Positions 47,393-57,865 of a stretch of 64,000 nucleotides of DNA are shown here, one piece after another. Origin of the DNA: Burkholderiales bacterium (GTDB lineage: Bacteria; Pseudomonadota; Gammaproteobacteria; Burkholderiales; Burkholderiaceae_E); NCBI GenBank assembly GCA_027487815.1, contig JAIYCW010000089.1:1-64000 (forward strand), read 5' to 3'. The translations under genes were made by a program, and so were the position numbers. The notes beneath the pieces are model-generated. The model made no database searches and had not been told where the DNA came from. It was given only the letters and a program-made list of their open reading frames with translations. Within the stretch, counting starts at the first letter, position 1; every line of letters begins with the position of its first letter.

Positions 47393-47502
47393 TGCCCGTC
47401 CTAATCCCGACATCTTAGCCAAGTAGATGACCCACACCGACTCGTCATCCCGAGAGTCCCTTTCAATAACTGTTAAAATTTCACCGCCTTTTTGGAGCCA
47501 GC

Positions 47503-47748
47503 ATGGAAAACATTGAACTACGCGTAAAGAAAATCGTCGCCGAGCAACTCGGTGTGAATGAAGCCGACATCAAAAACGAGTCTTCGTTCATCGATGATCT
47601 GGGCGCAGACTCGCTCGACACCGTCGAATTGGTCATGGCTCTGGAAGATGAGTTCGAAACCGAGATCCCAGATGACCAGGCTGAGAAAATCACTACCGTC
47701 CAGCAGGCTATCGACTACGTGATGGCTCATGGCAAAAAAGACGCCTGA
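47503..47748 (+). CDS. acpP: Acyl carrier protein
   Basis: An 81-residue acidic carrier protein. S37 in [15 protein letters not shown] receives the phosphopantetheine arm, which is added by AcpS (encoded at 57452-57865). All four helices are in standard positions. The ribosome site TTGGAG lies 7-12 bp upstream. A TTAAAAT box at 47473-47479 may be the -10 of a dedicated promoter, expected for so abundant a protein, but no good -35 was found. Confidence 0.98.
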   Translation: MENIELRVKKIVAEQLGVNEADIKNESSFIDDLGADSLDTVELVMALEDEFETEIPDDQAEKITTVQQAIDYVMAHGKKDA

Positions 47749-47805
47749 GTCTTTTCTATCCATGAAGGTGATAGCGGCAGTGCGCCAGACTTCGGAGCGA
47801 AGGTC

Positions 47806-49038
47806 ATGACTCGTCGTGTCGTCGTCACCGGGTTGGGCATGGTCAGCCCTTTGGGCAACGATATCGCCTCAAGTTGGTCTGCTGCAGTGGCTGGCCAATC
47901 TGGAATAGCGCGGGTCACCCGGTTTGATGCCTCCAGCCTGCCGGTGCAGATCGCCGGCGAGGTGAAGGGCTTTGACATTGGGCACTACATGTCGCCCAAG
48001 GAGGCCCGCCACTTCGACACCTTCATTCACTACGGCATTGCCGCGTCGATTCAGGCCCTTGATGATTCGGGGCTTGTTGTTGATGAAAGCAATGCTGAGC
48101 GGGTGGGGGCGTTGGTGGGCTCAGGCATTGGCGGCTTGCCGCTGATTGAAGAGCAGCACACCGAGCTCACCACACGCGGGATCAGGCGGGTATCACCGTT
48201 TTTTGTGCCCGGATCGATCATCAACCTGATTTCAGGTCAGCTCTCGATCATGCGCGGCTTGCAAGGACCGAATTTGGCCATCGTCACAGCCTGCACCACT
48301 GGGCTGCATAGCATCGGTATGGCTGGTCGCATCATTGCCTATGGTGATGCCGATGTGATGGTCGCGGGCGGCGCAGAGTCCACAATATCGCCTTTGGGGA
48401 TTGGCGGCTTCGCAGCGATGCGTGCCCTGTCGACCCGCAACGATGACCCGACTACCGCCTCCCGCCCATGGGACAAGGATCGCGACGGGTTTGTGTTGGG
48501 TGAGGGCTCGGGCGTGATGGTGCTTGAGGAATATGAGCATGCGCGTGCACGTGGTGCGAAAATTTATGCGGAGCTGATTGGCTTTGGCATGAGCGCCGAT
48601 GCGCACCACATGACCGCTCCGAATATGGATGGCCCAAAGCGCAGCATGTTGAGCGCACTGAAAGATGCACACTTGAATCCGGATGAGGTGCAGTATCTCA
48701 ATGCCCATGGCACTTCAACGCCGCTGGGCGATATCAATGAAACCGAGGCTGTAAAAGCCACCCTCGGTGTCGAGCAGGCCAAGAAAATGGTGATCAGCTC
48801 CACCAAGTCGATGACCGGCCATGCGCTGGGCGGCGCTGGCGGGCTCGAAAGTGTGTTTACCGTGCTGGCGATTCATCATCAGGTGGTGCCGCCGACCATC
48901 AATATATTCAATCAGGATCCTGCTTGTGATCTGGATTACTGCGCCAACACCGCGCGGGACATGCCAATCCAGGCGGCGATCAAGAATTCCTTTGGATTTG
49001 GTGGAACCAACGGCACGCTTGTCTTCAAGCGCGCCTGA
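47806..49038 (+). CDS. fabF: 3-oxoacyl-ACP synthase II (FabF)
   Basis: A 410-residue elongating beta-ketoacyl-ACP synthase. The active site is C163 (IVTACTTGLHSIG), with histidines in NAHGTSTPLGD and MTGHALGGAGG and the lysine in STKSMTGH. The C-terminal NSFGFGGTNGTLVFK is conserved. It ends the fatty acid block; 61 bp later a small membrane protein gene begins. Confidence 0.97.
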   Translation: MTRRVVVTGLGMVSPLGNDIASSWSAAVAGQSGIARVTRFDASSLPVQIAGEVKGFDIGHYMSPKEARHFDTFIHYGIAASIQALDDSGLVVDESNAERVGALVGSGIGGLPLIEEQHTELTTRGIRRVSPFFVPGSIINLISGQLSIMRGLQGPNLAIVTACTTGLHSIGMAGRIIAYGDADVMVAGGAESTISPLGIGGFAAMRALSTRNDDPTTASRPWDKDRDGFVLGEGSGVMVLEEYEHARARGAKIYAELIGFGMSADAHHMTAPNMDGPKRSMLSALKDAHLNPDEVQYLNAHGTSTPLGDINETEAVKATLGVEQAKKMVISSTKSMTGHALGGAGGLESVFTVLAIHHQVVPPTINIFNQDPACDLDYCANTARDMPIQAAIKNSFGFGGTNGTLVFKRA

Positions 49039-49099
49039 GCCAGGCCTGATCTCGGCAGGGTCCGGATCAACAGGCGGGATTTGCCTGCGTGAAAGCGGG

Positions 49100-49501
49100 A
49101 TGTCACGGTGGCTTGGTATCCTGAGCCTCGCTTTGGGATTCACCGGTTTGAGCTTGGCTCTAGCCCTGTTACTGGAAACATTCGGGGCAGTGGTGGGTTT
49201 AATGGCAGCCCTTGGCGGGTTAGTGCTGGTAGGGGCGAGGATGCGCGACCGATTAAGAATCGTCGAAGGCAGCGCTCTTGTCGCTGACTCGTTCGGGGCA
49301 GTGAGCTGGGTAACGGCGGGTGAACGTCAAGCGGTAAGGCGACTGGCTGTCTCCAGATGGGGGTCTTGGGTGCTGGTTCAGGTTGAAACCTCGGCTGGCC
49401 ATCACCATATGGTGTCAGCCCTACCGCAAGCCGCCGACGAGAGAGCACGCATATGCGCATGGATCGTGTGGTTATCGGGCCGGGCGATTGAGTCTCGGTA
49501 A
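49100..49501 (+). CDS. Small membrane protein of unknown function, weakly YgfX-like
   Basis: A 133-residue protein from ATG 49100. Two adjacent hydrophobic segments (about residues 5-24 and 25-45) form a likely helical hairpin. A cytoplasmic part follows, with LRIVEGSALVADSFGAVSWV, RLAVSRWGSWVLVQVET and a tail rich in polar residues ending CAWIVWLSGRA. The two-helix-then-beta layout and the LPQA...R...W-WL tail recall YgfX/CptA-type proteins, but the resemblance is weak and I make no firm assignment. It occupies the place between fabF and mucD where relatives usually carry a similar small gene followed by rpoE-rseA-rseB. Confidence 0.65.
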   Translation: MSRWLGILSLALGFTGLSLALALLLETFGAVVGLMAALGGLVLVGARMRDRLRIVEGSALVADSFGAVSWVTAGERQAVRRLAVSRWGSWVLVQVETSAGHHHMVSALPQAADERARICAWIVWLSGRAIESR

Positions 49502-49560
49502 CATGACCTACTGGTTGGAATAGAAAAGAAATCGTTTCTGCAAAGGTGTGGTTCAGAACA

Positions 49561-51141
49561 ATGTTGAATTCCTTGAAGTTTTCGGGTCGTGGCGAGTGCA
49601 CCACGGTGGCTGAGTCGCTGCGCTGCATGTTTGTTTTGTTGGTTGGCTTGGCAGGTATTGCGCTGCCACTAGTGACAGCAACGCCTGCCTTGGCTCAGTC
49701 GTCCACGGCGGCAGCCGTGCAGGGTTTGCCCGACTTTGCTGACCTGGTCGAGCGCACCGGGCCAGCCGTAGTCAATATTCGCACCACCGAAAAAGCCCGC
49801 GCTGAGCGCAGTCAAGGTGGAGGCCCGCAGTTTCAGATGCCTGAGGGCATGGATGAAAACGATCCGTTCTTCGAGTTCTTCCGGCGCTTTTTCCCGCCTG
49901 GTGGTCGTGGGCAACCTGGCCCTGGACAGCCCCCAAACCAAGCTCCCAATGCTCCACGTGGCGGCGGTGAAAGCGTGCCAAGGGGGGTGGGCTCGGGCTT
50001 CATTATTTCGGCCGATGGGTTCGTTCTGACTAATCATCATGTGGTGGACGGAGCCGATGAGATCACCGTTACCCTCACTGACAAGCGTGAGTTCAAGGCA
50101 AAGTTGATTGGCTCGGATCGCCGCACCGACGTGGCTCTGGTGAAGATTGAGGCTACAGGTTTGCCCCGTCTCACGATTGGGGATCCCAATAAGTCTCGGG
50201 TGGGCGAATGGGTGTTGGCGATCGGCTCGCCATTTGGCCTGGAAAACACGGTGACCGCGGGCATCATTTCCGCCAAGGGTCGCGACACCGGCGACTTTTT
50301 GCCCTTCATCCAGACGGATGTGGCGGTTAACCCCGGAAACTCTGGCGGGCCTTTGCTCAATTTGAAGGGCGAAGTGATCGGAATCAACTCGCAGATTTAT
50401 AGCCGCACGGGTGGTTTTATGGGGATTTCTTTTGCCATCCCTATGGATGAGGCGATGCGGGTTGCGGATCAGTTGCGCTCCAGTGGCCGGGTGATCCGTG
50501 GCCGCATTGGGGTGGGTATTGCCGAGGTCAGCAAAGATGTCGCTGAGGGCCTGGGGCTGCCCCGAGCAAGCGGCGCGCTGGTGCGCTCGGTCGAAGCCAA
50601 CGGGCCAGCCGAGAAGGCCGGTGTTGAGGTGGGTGATGTGATCTTGCGTTTTGATGGCAAAACGATTGAGAAGTCGAGCGATCTACCCCGCATCGTCGGC
50701 GGCACCAAACCTGGCGCAAAAAGCGTTATTCAAGTGTGGCGCAAAGGGGCTTCGCGCGACCTGACCGTCACGGTAGTTGAATTGGCCCCTGAAACCTCAG
50801 CCCGAGCAGGCACTCAGCCCAAGCCTCCCAATGGCACTCCTGCGCCTGCGCCAGTCACTGCCAACGCGCTGGGCCTGGTGGTGAGTGACCTGCCAGCCGA
50901 GCGGAAAACTCAGCTGCGTCTGAAAAACGCGATTGTGGTCGACCAGGCTGAAGGTGCTGCCGCTCGGGCTGGCATCCGCACAGGGGATATCATTCAGTCC
51001 CTGAACCAGCAAGACGTGACCGATGCCAAGAGTTTTAATGACATGGTCACCAAGCTGGACAAGACAAAAACTCATCTGCTGCTGGTCCGGCGCGGTGACA
51101 GCTCCTCTTTCGTTCCGATTCGACCGCCGGCGCGCCCCTAA
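49561..51141 (+). CDS. mucD: Periplasmic serine protease, DegP/MucD family
   Basis: A 526-residue HtrA-type protease/chaperone. The signal peptide ends near TPALAQ. After a Gly/Pro-rich loop (about residues 112-140) the trypsin-like domain shows the triad H160 (TNHHVV), D190 (RRTDVAL) and S261 (NPGNSGGPL). Two PDZ domains follow (about 310-400 with VSKDVAEGLGLP, and 430-520). ATG 49561 was chosen; GTG 49546 is in frame and would add five residues. MucD degrades misfolded envelope proteins and dampens the sigma-E response in relatives; here no sigma-E genes adjoin it. Confidence 0.93.
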   Translation: MLNSLKFSGRGECTTVAESLRCMFVLLVGLAGIALPLVTATPALAQSSTAAAVQGLPDFADLVERTGPAVVNIRTTEKARAERSQGGGPQFQMPEGMDENDPFFEFFRRFFPPGGRGQPGPGQPPNQAPNAPRGGGESVPRGVGSGFIISADGFVLTNHHVVDGADEITVTLTDKREFKAKLIGSDRRTDVALVKIEATGLPRLTIGDPNKSRVGEWVLAIGSPFGLENTVTAGIISAKGRDTGDFLPFIQTDVAVNPGNSGGPLLNLKGEVIGINSQIYSRTGGFMGISFAIPMDEAMRVADQLRSSGRVIRGRIGVGIAEVSKDVAEGLGLPRASGALVRSVEANGPAEKAGVEVGDVILRFDGKTIEKSSDLPRIVGGTKPGAKSVIQVWRKGASRDLTVTVVELAPETSARAGTQPKPPNGTPAPAPVTANALGLVVSDLPAERKTQLRLKNAIVVDQAEGAAARAGIRTGDIIQSLNQQDVTDAKSFNDMVTKLDKTKTHLLLVRRGDSSSFVPIRPPARP

Positions 51142-51150
51142 AAGAAATTA

Positions 51151-52944
51151 ATGCTTCGTACTCGCAACTTTTCGATCATTGCCCACATTGACCATGGAAA
51201 ATCGACCCTTGCAGACCGGCTGATCCAGCGCTGCGGCGGCTTGTCGGACCGCGAGATGGAAGCGCAGGTGCTCGATTCCATGGATCTGGAGCGTGAGCGT
51301 GGCATCACCATCAAGGCACAAACTGCAGCGCTTCAGTATCGCGCCAACGATGGCGAGATTTACAACCTCAACCTGATCGACACGCCGGGGCATGTGGACT
51401 TCTCCTACGAAGTCTCACGCTCGCTTTCAGCCTGTGAAGGCGCGCTGCTTGTGGTGGATGCCTCGCAGGGGGTTGAAGCTCAAACAGTGGCGAATTGCTA
51501 CACCGCCATCGAGCTAGGCGTCGAGGTGATACCGGTGCTCAACAAGATGGATTTGCCCCAGGCTGATCCTGACAATGCCGCGGCCGAAGTGGAAGACGTC
51601 ATAGGCATCGACGCGAGCAATGCGATTCGCGCCAGCGCTAAAACCGGAATGGGGATTGATGAAATCCTTGAGGCGATTGTGGCGCACGTGCCTCCGCCCA
51701 AGGGCGAGCCCAATGGGCCGCTGCAAGCCCTGATCATCGACTCGTGGTTCGACAACTATGTCGGTGTAGTGATGCTGGTGCGGGTGGTGAATGGCTCGCT
51801 CAAACCCAAGGACAAGTTGCGCATGATGGCGACTGGCGCGGTGCATGGGTGCGAACAAGTCGGAGTGTTTACTCCGAAATCGCAAAGCCGCGAGCGCTTG
51901 TTGGCCGGAGATGTGGGCTTCATTATTTGCGGCATCAAGGAGCTCAAGGATGCCAAGGTAGGGGACACGATCACCCTGCACGACAAGCCTGCCGCCAGCG
52001 CCTTGCCGGGCTTCAAGGAAATCAAGCCTTCAGTATTTGCCGGGCTCTATCCGGTGGAATCCAATCAGTATGAGGCGATGCGTGAGGCGCTTGAAAAGCT
52101 GCAGCTCAACGATGCCTCGCTTCAGTTTGAGCCAGAGGTTTCCCAAGCGCTCGGATTTGGCTTTCGATGCGGGTTTTTGGGCCTGCTGCATATGGATATC
52201 GTGCAGGAGCGGTTGGAGCGCGAATTCGATATGGACCTCATCACCACCGCGCCCACGGTGATTTATGAGGTGCTGTTGCGCGATGGCACGGTGCTTCAGG
52301 TTGAAAATCCTTCGAAAATGCCCAATCCGGACAAAATTGAAGAGATTCGCGAACCGATCGTGACGGTGACCCTGTTTACTCCGCAGGAGTATGTGGGCAA
52401 CGTGATCACCTTGTGCACGGCCAAGCGTGGCGTGCAGACCAATCTCGCGTATCACGGCCGCCAGGTCCATCTCACTTATGAATTGCCGATGAATGAAATC
52501 GTGCTCGATTTCTTCGACAAACTGAAGTCTACCTCGCGCGGCTATGCCTCGATGGATTACGACTTCAAGGAATACCGGGCTTCCGATGTGGTGAAGATGG
52601 ATATTCTGGTCAACAACGAAAAAGTGGATGCCTTAAGTCTGATCGTGCATCGGTCAATTTCCCAGTATCGGGGGCGGGATGTGGCCGCGAAGATGCGCGA
52701 GCTGATTCCTCGCCAGATGTACGATGTGGCCATTCAGGCGGCGATTGGCAGCAATATCATCGCGCGTGAGAATGTAAAAGCCCTGCGCAAGAATGTGCTC
52801 GCCAAGTGTTATGGCGGCGATATCTCGCGGAAGCGCAAATTGCTGGAAAAGCAGAAAGCCGGCAAAAAGCGTATGAAACAGGTGGGTTCGGTTGAAATTC
52901 CGCAGGAGGCTTTCCTTGCGGTGCTCCAGGTAGATGATCGATGA
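51151..52944 (+). CDS. lepA: Elongation factor 4 (LepA)
   Basis: A 597-residue translational GTPase that acts on stalled or mis-translocated ribosomes and in ribosome assembly. G1 is [15 protein letters not shown]3 [12 protein letters not shown]4 NKMDLP, and the specific C-terminal domain is seen in [15 protein letters not shown] and the basic tail [21 protein letters not shown]. Length is standard. It starts 9 bp after mucD and overlaps lepB by 4 bp, the usual order with signal peptidase. Confidence 0.98.
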   Translation: MLRTRNFSIIAHIDHGKSTLADRLIQRCGGLSDREMEAQVLDSMDLERERGITIKAQTAALQYRANDGEIYNLNLIDTPGHVDFSYEVSRSLSACEGALLVVDASQGVEAQTVANCYTAIELGVEVIPVLNKMDLPQADPDNAAAEVEDVIGIDASNAIRASAKTGMGIDEILEAIVAHVPPPKGEPNGPLQALIIDSWFDNYVGVVMLVRVVNGSLKPKDKLRMMATGAVHGCEQVGVFTPKSQSRERLLAGDVGFIICGIKELKDAKVGDTITLHDKPAASALPGFKEIKPSVFAGLYPVESNQYEAMREALEKLQLNDASLQFEPEVSQALGFGFRCGFLGLLHMDIVQERLEREFDMDLITTAPTVIYEVLLRDGTVLQVENPSKMPNPDKIEEIREPIVTVTLFTPQEYVGNVITLCTAKRGVQTNLAYHGRQVHLTYELPMNEIVLDFFDKLKSTSRGYASMDYDFKEYRASDVVKMDILVNNEKVDALSLIVHRSISQYRGRDVAAKMRELIPRQMYDVAIQAAIGSNIIARENVKALRKNVLAKCYGGDISRKRKLLEKQKAGKKRMKQVGSVEIPQEAFLAVLQVDDR

Positions 52945-53807
52945 ATTTTGGCCTGATTCTCTTTATTCTTAGCGTCATTACTTTTGTGGCATGGCTGGGT
53001 GACAAGTTTGTATTTGCGCCCGCACGTCGCGCCAAGGCGGATGCGGCTGTGGCTCGCTTGGCCCGGGGCGACGAATCCGAGCGCAAGCAGCAAGCCGAGG
53101 TTCGTTCCCGGCTGGAGCGTCAGCCCTGGTATCTGGAATATACCGCCGGCCTGTTCCCCGTAATTATTGCGGTGTTTTGCCTGCGCTCTTTTGTCGCCGA
53201 GCCGTTCAAAATTCCGACAGGCTCAATGATCCCCACCTTACTGGTGGGCGATCTGATTCTGGTCAACAAGTTTAGCTATGGCGTGCGCTTGCCCGTGATT
53301 CACACCAAGATTCTTGATGTCGGTTCGCCGCAGCGCGGTGACACCATGGTGTTTCGCTATCCGAAAGATCCCTCGGTGGATTACATCAAGCGGGTAGTGG
53401 CAATTGGCGGGGATAAAGTCGAGATCGAAGGCAATCGCCTGAGCATCAATGGCAAGCCGGTAGAGCTCAAACCCCTGGGTGAATTCTTCGATTCGGAGCG
53501 TTTGAGCTATTCCAAACAATATTCAGAAGTTCTGGGAACAACCGAGCATAAGATATTGACAGATTTGGAAAAAAGTTTTCCCATAGCACCGATGGAACCC
53601 TACGCTTACCGGGAAAACTGCAACTACACCCGCACCGGGTTGAGTTGCACTGTGCCGGCCGGCCACTTCTTTGTGATGGGTGACAATCGCGAAAACAGCC
53701 TCGATAGTCGCTTTTGGGGGTTTGTGCCCGAAGCCAATATTGTGGGTCGTGCTTTCTTTATTTGGATGAACTTGTCCGCCCCAAGCCGGATTGGCTCATT
53801 TCGCTAG
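52941..53807 (+). CDS. lepB: Signal peptidase I
   Basis: A 288-residue inner-membrane protease that removes signal peptides. Two N-terminal helices (about 3-20 and 70-85) flank a cytoplasmic loop. The catalytic pair is S95 ([15 protein letters not shown]) and K150 ([13 protein letters not shown]), and the C-terminal [26 protein letters not shown] is the family box. An acidic/aromatic insertion (about 175-215) is seen, as in other betaproteobacteria. It is coupled to lepA by an ATGA overlap. Confidence 0.97.
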   Translation: MNFGLILFILSVITFVAWLGDKFVFAPARRAKADAAVARLARGDESERKQQAEVRSRLERQPWYLEYTAGLFPVIIAVFCLRSFVAEPFKIPTGSMIPTLLVGDLILVNKFSYGVRLPVIHTKILDVGSPQRGDTMVFRYPKDPSVDYIKRVVAIGGDKVEIEGNRLSINGKPVELKPLGEFFDSERLSYSKQYSEVLGTTEHKILTDLEKSFPIAPMEPYAYRENCNYTRTGLSCTVPAGHFFVMGDNRENSLDSRFWGFVPEANIVGRAFFIWMNLSAPSRIGSFR

Positions 53808-53818
53808 GACTGTTGGCC

Positions 53819-54187
53819 ATGAGATTTGCAACACACTCCCCACGCAAGCAACGCGGCCTCGGGCTCCTTTCACTTCTTTTTGTCGGTGGCACCCTGGTGG
53901 TCGTCGGGCTGATCGGACTGCAGGCTTTTCCATCAGTCCTGGAGTACATCGCAGTCAAGCGAGCCGTGGATAAAGCCTCACGCGAGGGCGACAATGCGGC
54001 CACCATTGCTGCTTCATTTGATCGCTCTGCCGCGATTGACGACATTACCTCTCTCACCGGCAAAGACCTGTTGGTCGAGAAGGATGCGCAAGGCGCACTG
54101 CGGGTGTCTTTCGCCTACGATAAGCGGATCCCGCTGGCTGGCCCGGCAGTTTTACTCCTGGAATACAAGGGCTCGGCCAAGCGCTGA
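53819..54187 (+). CDS. DUF4845 family membrane protein
   Basis: A 122-residue protein with a basic N-terminus (SPRKQRGLG), one transmembrane helix (about 13-33) and a periplasmic or cytoplasmic domain with [13 protein letters not shown] and [22 protein letters not shown]. The short, type-IV-pilin-like start [13 protein letters not shown] is typical of DUF4845. Family function is unknown; it is regularly found between lepB and rnc in betaproteobacteria and some gammaproteobacteria. ATG 53819 is preferred because the longer frame overlaps lepB without family resemblance. Confidence 0.88.
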   Translation: MRFATHSPRKQRGLGLLSLLFVGGTLVVVGLIGLQAFPSVLEYIAVKRAVDKASREGDNAATIAASFDRSAAIDDITSLTGKDLLVEKDAQGALRVSFAYDKRIPLAGPAVLLLEYKGSAKR

Positions 54188-54189
54188 AG

Positions 54190-54936
54190 ATGGAGCCTCC
54201 GCACCTCGGCAACCTTCAAACCCGGCTTGGTTATCAATTTAATGATCTCGCGCGGCTGCAACAGGCGCTGACTCACCGTAGTTTTGGCCAGCCCAATAAC
54301 GAGAGGCTGGAGTTCCTGGGCGATTCAATCCTCAATTGCTGTGTGGCTGCCTTGCTCTTTTCCGATTACTCCACGCTGGACGAAGGCGATTTGTCCCGGG
54401 TGCGGGCCAATCTTGTACGCCAGCCTTCCTTGGTGGAACTCGCTCAAGGGCTTGAACTCGGCAGCTGCATTCGGCTTGGAGATGGCGAGCGCAAAAGTGG
54501 TGGGTTTCGCCGGCCCTCGATTCTTGCGGATACCCTGGAAGCAATTATTGGCGCGGTCTATTTGGATGGCGGGTTTACGGCTGCCCAGGCGTTGGTGACG
54601 CGCCTGTTTGAACCGGTGTTGCGCAGCATCGACCCGCAAACACTCGGCAAGGATGCCAAAACGCTGTTGCAAGAGCAGCTTCAGGGTCAAGGCCTGGCCT
54701 TGCCCGTGTATTCAGTGATCGCCACCCATGGCGCTGCGCATAACCAGCTTTTTGAGGTGCAATGTGCGGTACCGAGCCTGAATGTGCAGGTCACCGGGCA
54801 AGGCGGAAGTCGCCGCGCCGCCGAGCAGGCAGCCGCGCTACTGGCTCTGGAATCACTCAAGCAAGTCGCGCAAAGGGTGCCGCTTCGCCCCGGCCGTAAA
54901 CGAAAAGCCTCGACTGAGGCAGGAATCCAGAAATGA
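54190..54936 (+). CDS. rnc: Ribonuclease III
   Basis: A 248-residue double-strand-specific endoribonuclease that processes rRNA precursors and structured mRNAs. The signature is [20 protein letters not shown] with the catalytic Glu/Asp. The second acidic site is [17 protein letters not shown] dsRNA-binding domain ([20 protein letters not shown]...[18 protein letters not shown]) follows, and a basic tail (RPGRKRK) ends the protein. It starts 2 bp after the DUF4845 gene and overlaps era by 4 bp, the standard lepB-rnc-era order, which in E. coli is autoregulated through the 5' leader. Confidence 0.97.
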   Translation: MEPPHLGNLQTRLGYQFNDLARLQQALTHRSFGQPNNERLEFLGDSILNCCVAALLFSDYSTLDEGDLSRVRANLVRQPSLVELAQGLELGSCIRLGDGERKSGGFRRPSILADTLEAIIGAVYLDGGFTAAQALVTRLFEPVLRSIDPQTLGKDAKTLLQEQLQGQGLALPVYSVIATHGAAHNQLFEVQCAVPSLNVQVTGQGGSRRAAEQAAALLALESLKQVAQRVPLRPGRKRKASTEAGIQK

Positions 54937-55829
54937 CCACCGCCGCTCCAGTATTTCGCTCAGGCACCGTGGCCATCGTTGGCCGCCCGAATGTGGGCAA
55001 GTCGACCCTGCTGAATCGCCTGGTGGGGCAAAAGCTTTCAATCACCTCGCGCCGCCCGCAAACCACCCGGCACCGCTTGCTCGGCTTGGTGAGCACTGAA
55101 GCCGGCCAAATCGCTTTTGTGGATACCCCTGGGTATCAAACACTCAAGCAGCAGCCCCTGCATAAGGTCATGAACAAAGCCGCGATTGAAACCGGGCGCG
55201 AGACCGATCTGGTGGTGATGGTGTGTGAGGCCAAGGGCTGGAGTGCAGCTGATCAGCAGGTTGTGGATTTGCTGCCTGCTGATCAGCCTTTGTTTTTGGC
55301 GATCAACAAGGTCGATCAATACCGCGATGCGCCGAAATTGCAGGCGCTCATCATGCAGGCGCAAGCCAAGCGTCAATATGCCGAAGTGATTCCGATCAGC
55401 GCCAAGAGTGGTCACCAGGTTGAATTGCTGGCCCAGCTTTGCCTGGCGCGCTTGCCTGTGCAGCCAGCGCTTTATCCGGTTGATGAACTCACAGATCGCA
55501 GTGAGCGCTTTTTGGCCGCCGAGTTGCTGCGCGAAAAGCTGTTTCGCCAATTGGGCGATGAGCTGCCCTACGAGAGCACAGTGGTGATCGACAAGTTTGA
55601 GGAAGAGGGCGCTTTGCGGCGGATCTACGCCACGATTCTGGTGGGCCGGGATGCCCAGAAAGCCATTGTGATCGGCGCGGGGGGCTCACGGCTCAAGCAA
55701 ATCGGCCAGCAAGCCCGCCTTGATCTGGAAAAACTGTTGGGCACCAAGGTATATCTCGAGCTGTTCGTGAAAGTTCGCAGCGGTTGGGCGGATACCGAGC
55801 AAAGCCTGCGAGCCTACGGCTACGAGTAA
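54933..55829 (+). CDS. era: GTPase Era
   Basis: A 298-residue 16S rRNA-binding GTPase needed for 30S assembly. G1 is [14 protein letters not shown], the switch contains [12 protein letters not shown]3 is DTPGYQ and G4 NKVD. The C-terminal KH domain includes [19 protein letters not shown] and [19 protein letters not shown]. It overlaps rnc by 4 bp and precedes recO by 15 bp. Confidence 0.98.
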   Translation: MTTAAPVFRSGTVAIVGRPNVGKSTLLNRLVGQKLSITSRRPQTTRHRLLGLVSTEAGQIAFVDTPGYQTLKQQPLHKVMNKAAIETGRETDLVVMVCEAKGWSAADQQVVDLLPADQPLFLAINKVDQYRDAPKLQALIMQAQAKRQYAEVIPISAKSGHQVELLAQLCLARLPVQPALYPVDELTDRSERFLAAELLREKLFRQLGDELPYESTVVIDKFEEEGALRRIYATILVGRDAQKAIVIGAGGSRLKQIGQQARLDLEKLLGTKVYLELFVKVRSGWADTEQSLRAYGYE

Positions 55830-55844
55830 GGCGGCCCGCCAAGC

Positions 55845-56657
55845 ATGCTGGCCTACTGTCTGCACACCATTGCGTACCGTGAAACGAGCGCGATTGTTGA
55901 GCTTTTCACCCGTGAGCATGGGCGCGTAGCCGCGGTTGCCAAGGGGGCCAAGCGCCATGGCTCGGCCCTTCGCAATGTGCTGATGCAGTTCCAGCCAATC
56001 AATATCACCCTGAGTGGCAAATCCGAGCTGCGCACCTTGACGCAAGCCCAATGGGTGGGCGGTGTCGAAGCGCCCCAAGGCTCCGGGCTCATTATCGGGT
56101 TTTACTTCAACGAGTTATTGGTGAAGTTGCTGGCCCGCGAAGACCCTCACCCTGCGCTGTTTGACGCCTACCAACGGGCTTTGGGCGAATTGGCGGTGCG
56201 AACCTCACCCGATGAGGTGCAACCGCTCCAAGGTTTCGGAGTGGCCGAACCCTTACGGGATCAGGATCCCGCAGGCGCGCGATATGACGACAGTCTGCGC
56301 CGTTTCGAATGGACATTGTTGCGCGAAACCGGATATGCCCCGGACTTGGCCCGGGATGCAGCCGGGCAGAAAATAGAGCCTCAAGGCTGGTATCGCTGGC
56401 AACCCGAAGGAGGATTTTTAAAGCGACACGAAGATTCCGCGGACGGCGGCACCACTGGGCCCTGGTTTAGCGGGGCCGTTCTCCAGATGTTGTCGGGCAA
56501 ACCCAGCCCAATGGCCAGCGGCACCTCGGGCGCTCCCCCGGCTGACCCGGCTGTGCGCCAACAAGCCAAGCAGCTGACCCGAGCGGTCATGGCGCATTGC
56601 CTGGAGGGTCAAAGCCTTAAAACTAGGCAGCTGCTGGTGGATTTGCACCGCCTCTGA
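55845..56657 (+). CDS. recO: DNA repair protein RecO
   Basis: A 270-residue recombination mediator that loads RecA with RecR and anneals single-stranded DNA. The N-terminal OB fold shows AYCLHTIAYRETSAIVELFTREHGRVAAVAKGAK, with the conserved FNELLVKLLAREDPHPALFDAY helix in the middle. The zinc cysteines present in some RecO proteins are absent, as in many proteobacteria. It follows era by 15 bp and precedes pdxJ by 48 bp, a common order (era-recO-pdxJ-acpS). Confidence 0.93.
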   Translation: MLAYCLHTIAYRETSAIVELFTREHGRVAAVAKGAKRHGSALRNVLMQFQPINITLSGKSELRTLTQAQWVGGVEAPQGSGLIIGFYFNELLVKLLAREDPHPALFDAYQRALGELAVRTSPDEVQPLQGFGVAEPLRDQDPAGARYDDSLRRFEWTLLRETGYAPDLARDAAGQKIEPQGWYRWQPEGGFLKRHEDSADGGTTGPWFSGAVLQMLSGKPSPMASGTSGAPPADPAVRQQAKQLTRAVMAHCLEGQSLKTRQLLVDLHRL

Positions 56658-56705
56658 GCACGGATGCACGGGCGCCTGCCGGCTGAGTGCGGCACAATAC
56701 GTCCC

Positions 56706-57455
56706 ATGATTGAACTCGGCGTAAACATTGACCATGTGGCTACTGTGCGGCAAGCACGGCGCACCTATGAACCTGACCCGGTATGGGCGGCTGTGGAGGC
56801 TCACCTTGGCGGGGCGGATGGCATCACCGTGCATCTGCGCGAGGATCGCCGCCATATCCAGGACGAGGACGTGCGAAGGCTGCGCGAACTGACCCATATC
56901 AAGCTCAATCTCGAAATGGCGGCCACCCAGGAGATGGTGGACATTGCCTGCCGCCTGAAGCCGGAAATGGCGATGCTTGTGCCCGAAGGCCGGCATGAAA
57001 TCACCACCGAGGGTGGTCTGGATGTCGCCGCCCAGCGCGAAAGCCTGCGCCCTCATATCGAACGCTTGCGCGCGGCCGGGATTGTGGTCAGCGTGTTTAT
57101 TGATGCGGATGTGCGCCAAGTGGAGGCCGCGCGAGATGTTGGTGTTGCAGTGTGCGAAATCCATACTGGCCCCTATGCCCACACCTTCCATGAGCGCGGC
57201 CGCGATCCGGAAACGCCAGCGGTGATTGCCGAGATCAACCGAATTGCCGTTGCGGGCGCTGCAGTGCGCGCGGCGGGCATGCGGTTTAACGCCGGGCACG
57301 CTCTGAACTACTTTAATGTGCAACCAATAGCAGCGCTGCCCGAGATTCGCGAGCTCCATATCGGGCATGCAATCGTGTCGCGCGCAGTGTTTGTCGGCAT
57401 GCGTGAAGCGGTGCGTGAAATGAAGCGCTTGTTGCGCGAGGCTGCGGCAAAATGA
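56706..57455 (+). CDS. pdxJ: Pyridoxine 5'-phosphate synthase
   Basis: A 249-residue TIM-barrel enzyme that condenses 3-amino-2-oxopropyl phosphate with 1-deoxyxylulose 5-phosphate, the last ring-forming step of the DXP-dependent vitamin B6 route. It has [17 protein letters not shown] at the start, [44 protein letters not shown] and the C-terminal [17 protein letters not shown] 56706 was chosen over a 14-residue upstream extension. It overlaps acpS by 4 bp. Confidence 0.97.
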   Translation: MIELGVNIDHVATVRQARRTYEPDPVWAAVEAHLGGADGITVHLREDRRHIQDEDVRRLRELTHIKLNLEMAATQEMVDIACRLKPEMAMLVPEGRHEITTEGGLDVAAQRESLRPHIERLRAAGIVVSVFIDADVRQVEAARDVGVAVCEIHTGPYAHTFHERGRDPETPAVIAEINRIAVAGAAVRAAGMRFNAGHALNYFNVQPIAALPEIRELHIGHAIVSRAVFVGMREAVREMKRLLREAAAK

Positions 57456-57865
57456 TTTTTGGTATCGGCACCGATATCGTGCTGGTCAACCGGATCGAAA
57501 GCTTGCTTGCCCGCTATGGCGAGCGCTTCGCACGCCGTATCCTGGGCCCGGATGAGCTGGTTGAGTTTCAGCGCCGCACCGCCAAGGCTGGGCATGGTGC
57601 GGGCTACGGAATGCGCTATCTGGCCAAGCGGTTTGCTGCGAAAGAAGCGTTCTCCAAGGCCTTGGGCACCGGGCTGCGTGCGCCGATGACCCTGCGTTCA
57701 TTTGAAGTGCTCAACAATCGCGCCGGAGCTCCTGTGGGGCGCTGGCGCGGTGAGCTCGCGCACTTCATGGAGCAAAAGAAGTTGCGCTGCCATGTATCCC
57801 TTTCTGATGAAGTGGATGCAGTGGTGGCGTTTGTTGTGCTGGAAACTGCCCCGGAATTGTCATGA
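57452..57865 (+). CDS. acpS: Holo-ACP synthase
   Basis: A 137-residue 4'-phosphopantetheinyl transferase that activates AcpP by modifying its serine. The conserved start [13 protein letters not shown] carries the Mg-binding Asp, and [15 protein letters not shown] holds the second motif with Glu and Lys. The C-terminal [19 protein letters not shown] is typical. Translation is coupled both to pdxJ and to nagZ by ATGA overlaps. Confidence 0.97.
   Translation: MIFGIGTDIVLVNRIESLLARYGERFARRILGPDELVEFQRRTAKAGHGAGYGMRYLAKRFAAKEAFSKALGTGLRAPMTLRSFEVLNNRAGAPVGRWRGELAHFMEQKKLRCHVSLSDEVDAVVAFVVLETAPELS

Noticed and set aside
49517-49540. Possible sigma-E promoter (GGAATAG...TCTGC) before mucD
   Set aside because: The spacer is about 12 bp, too short for the usual 15-16, and the -35 lacks the AAC core.
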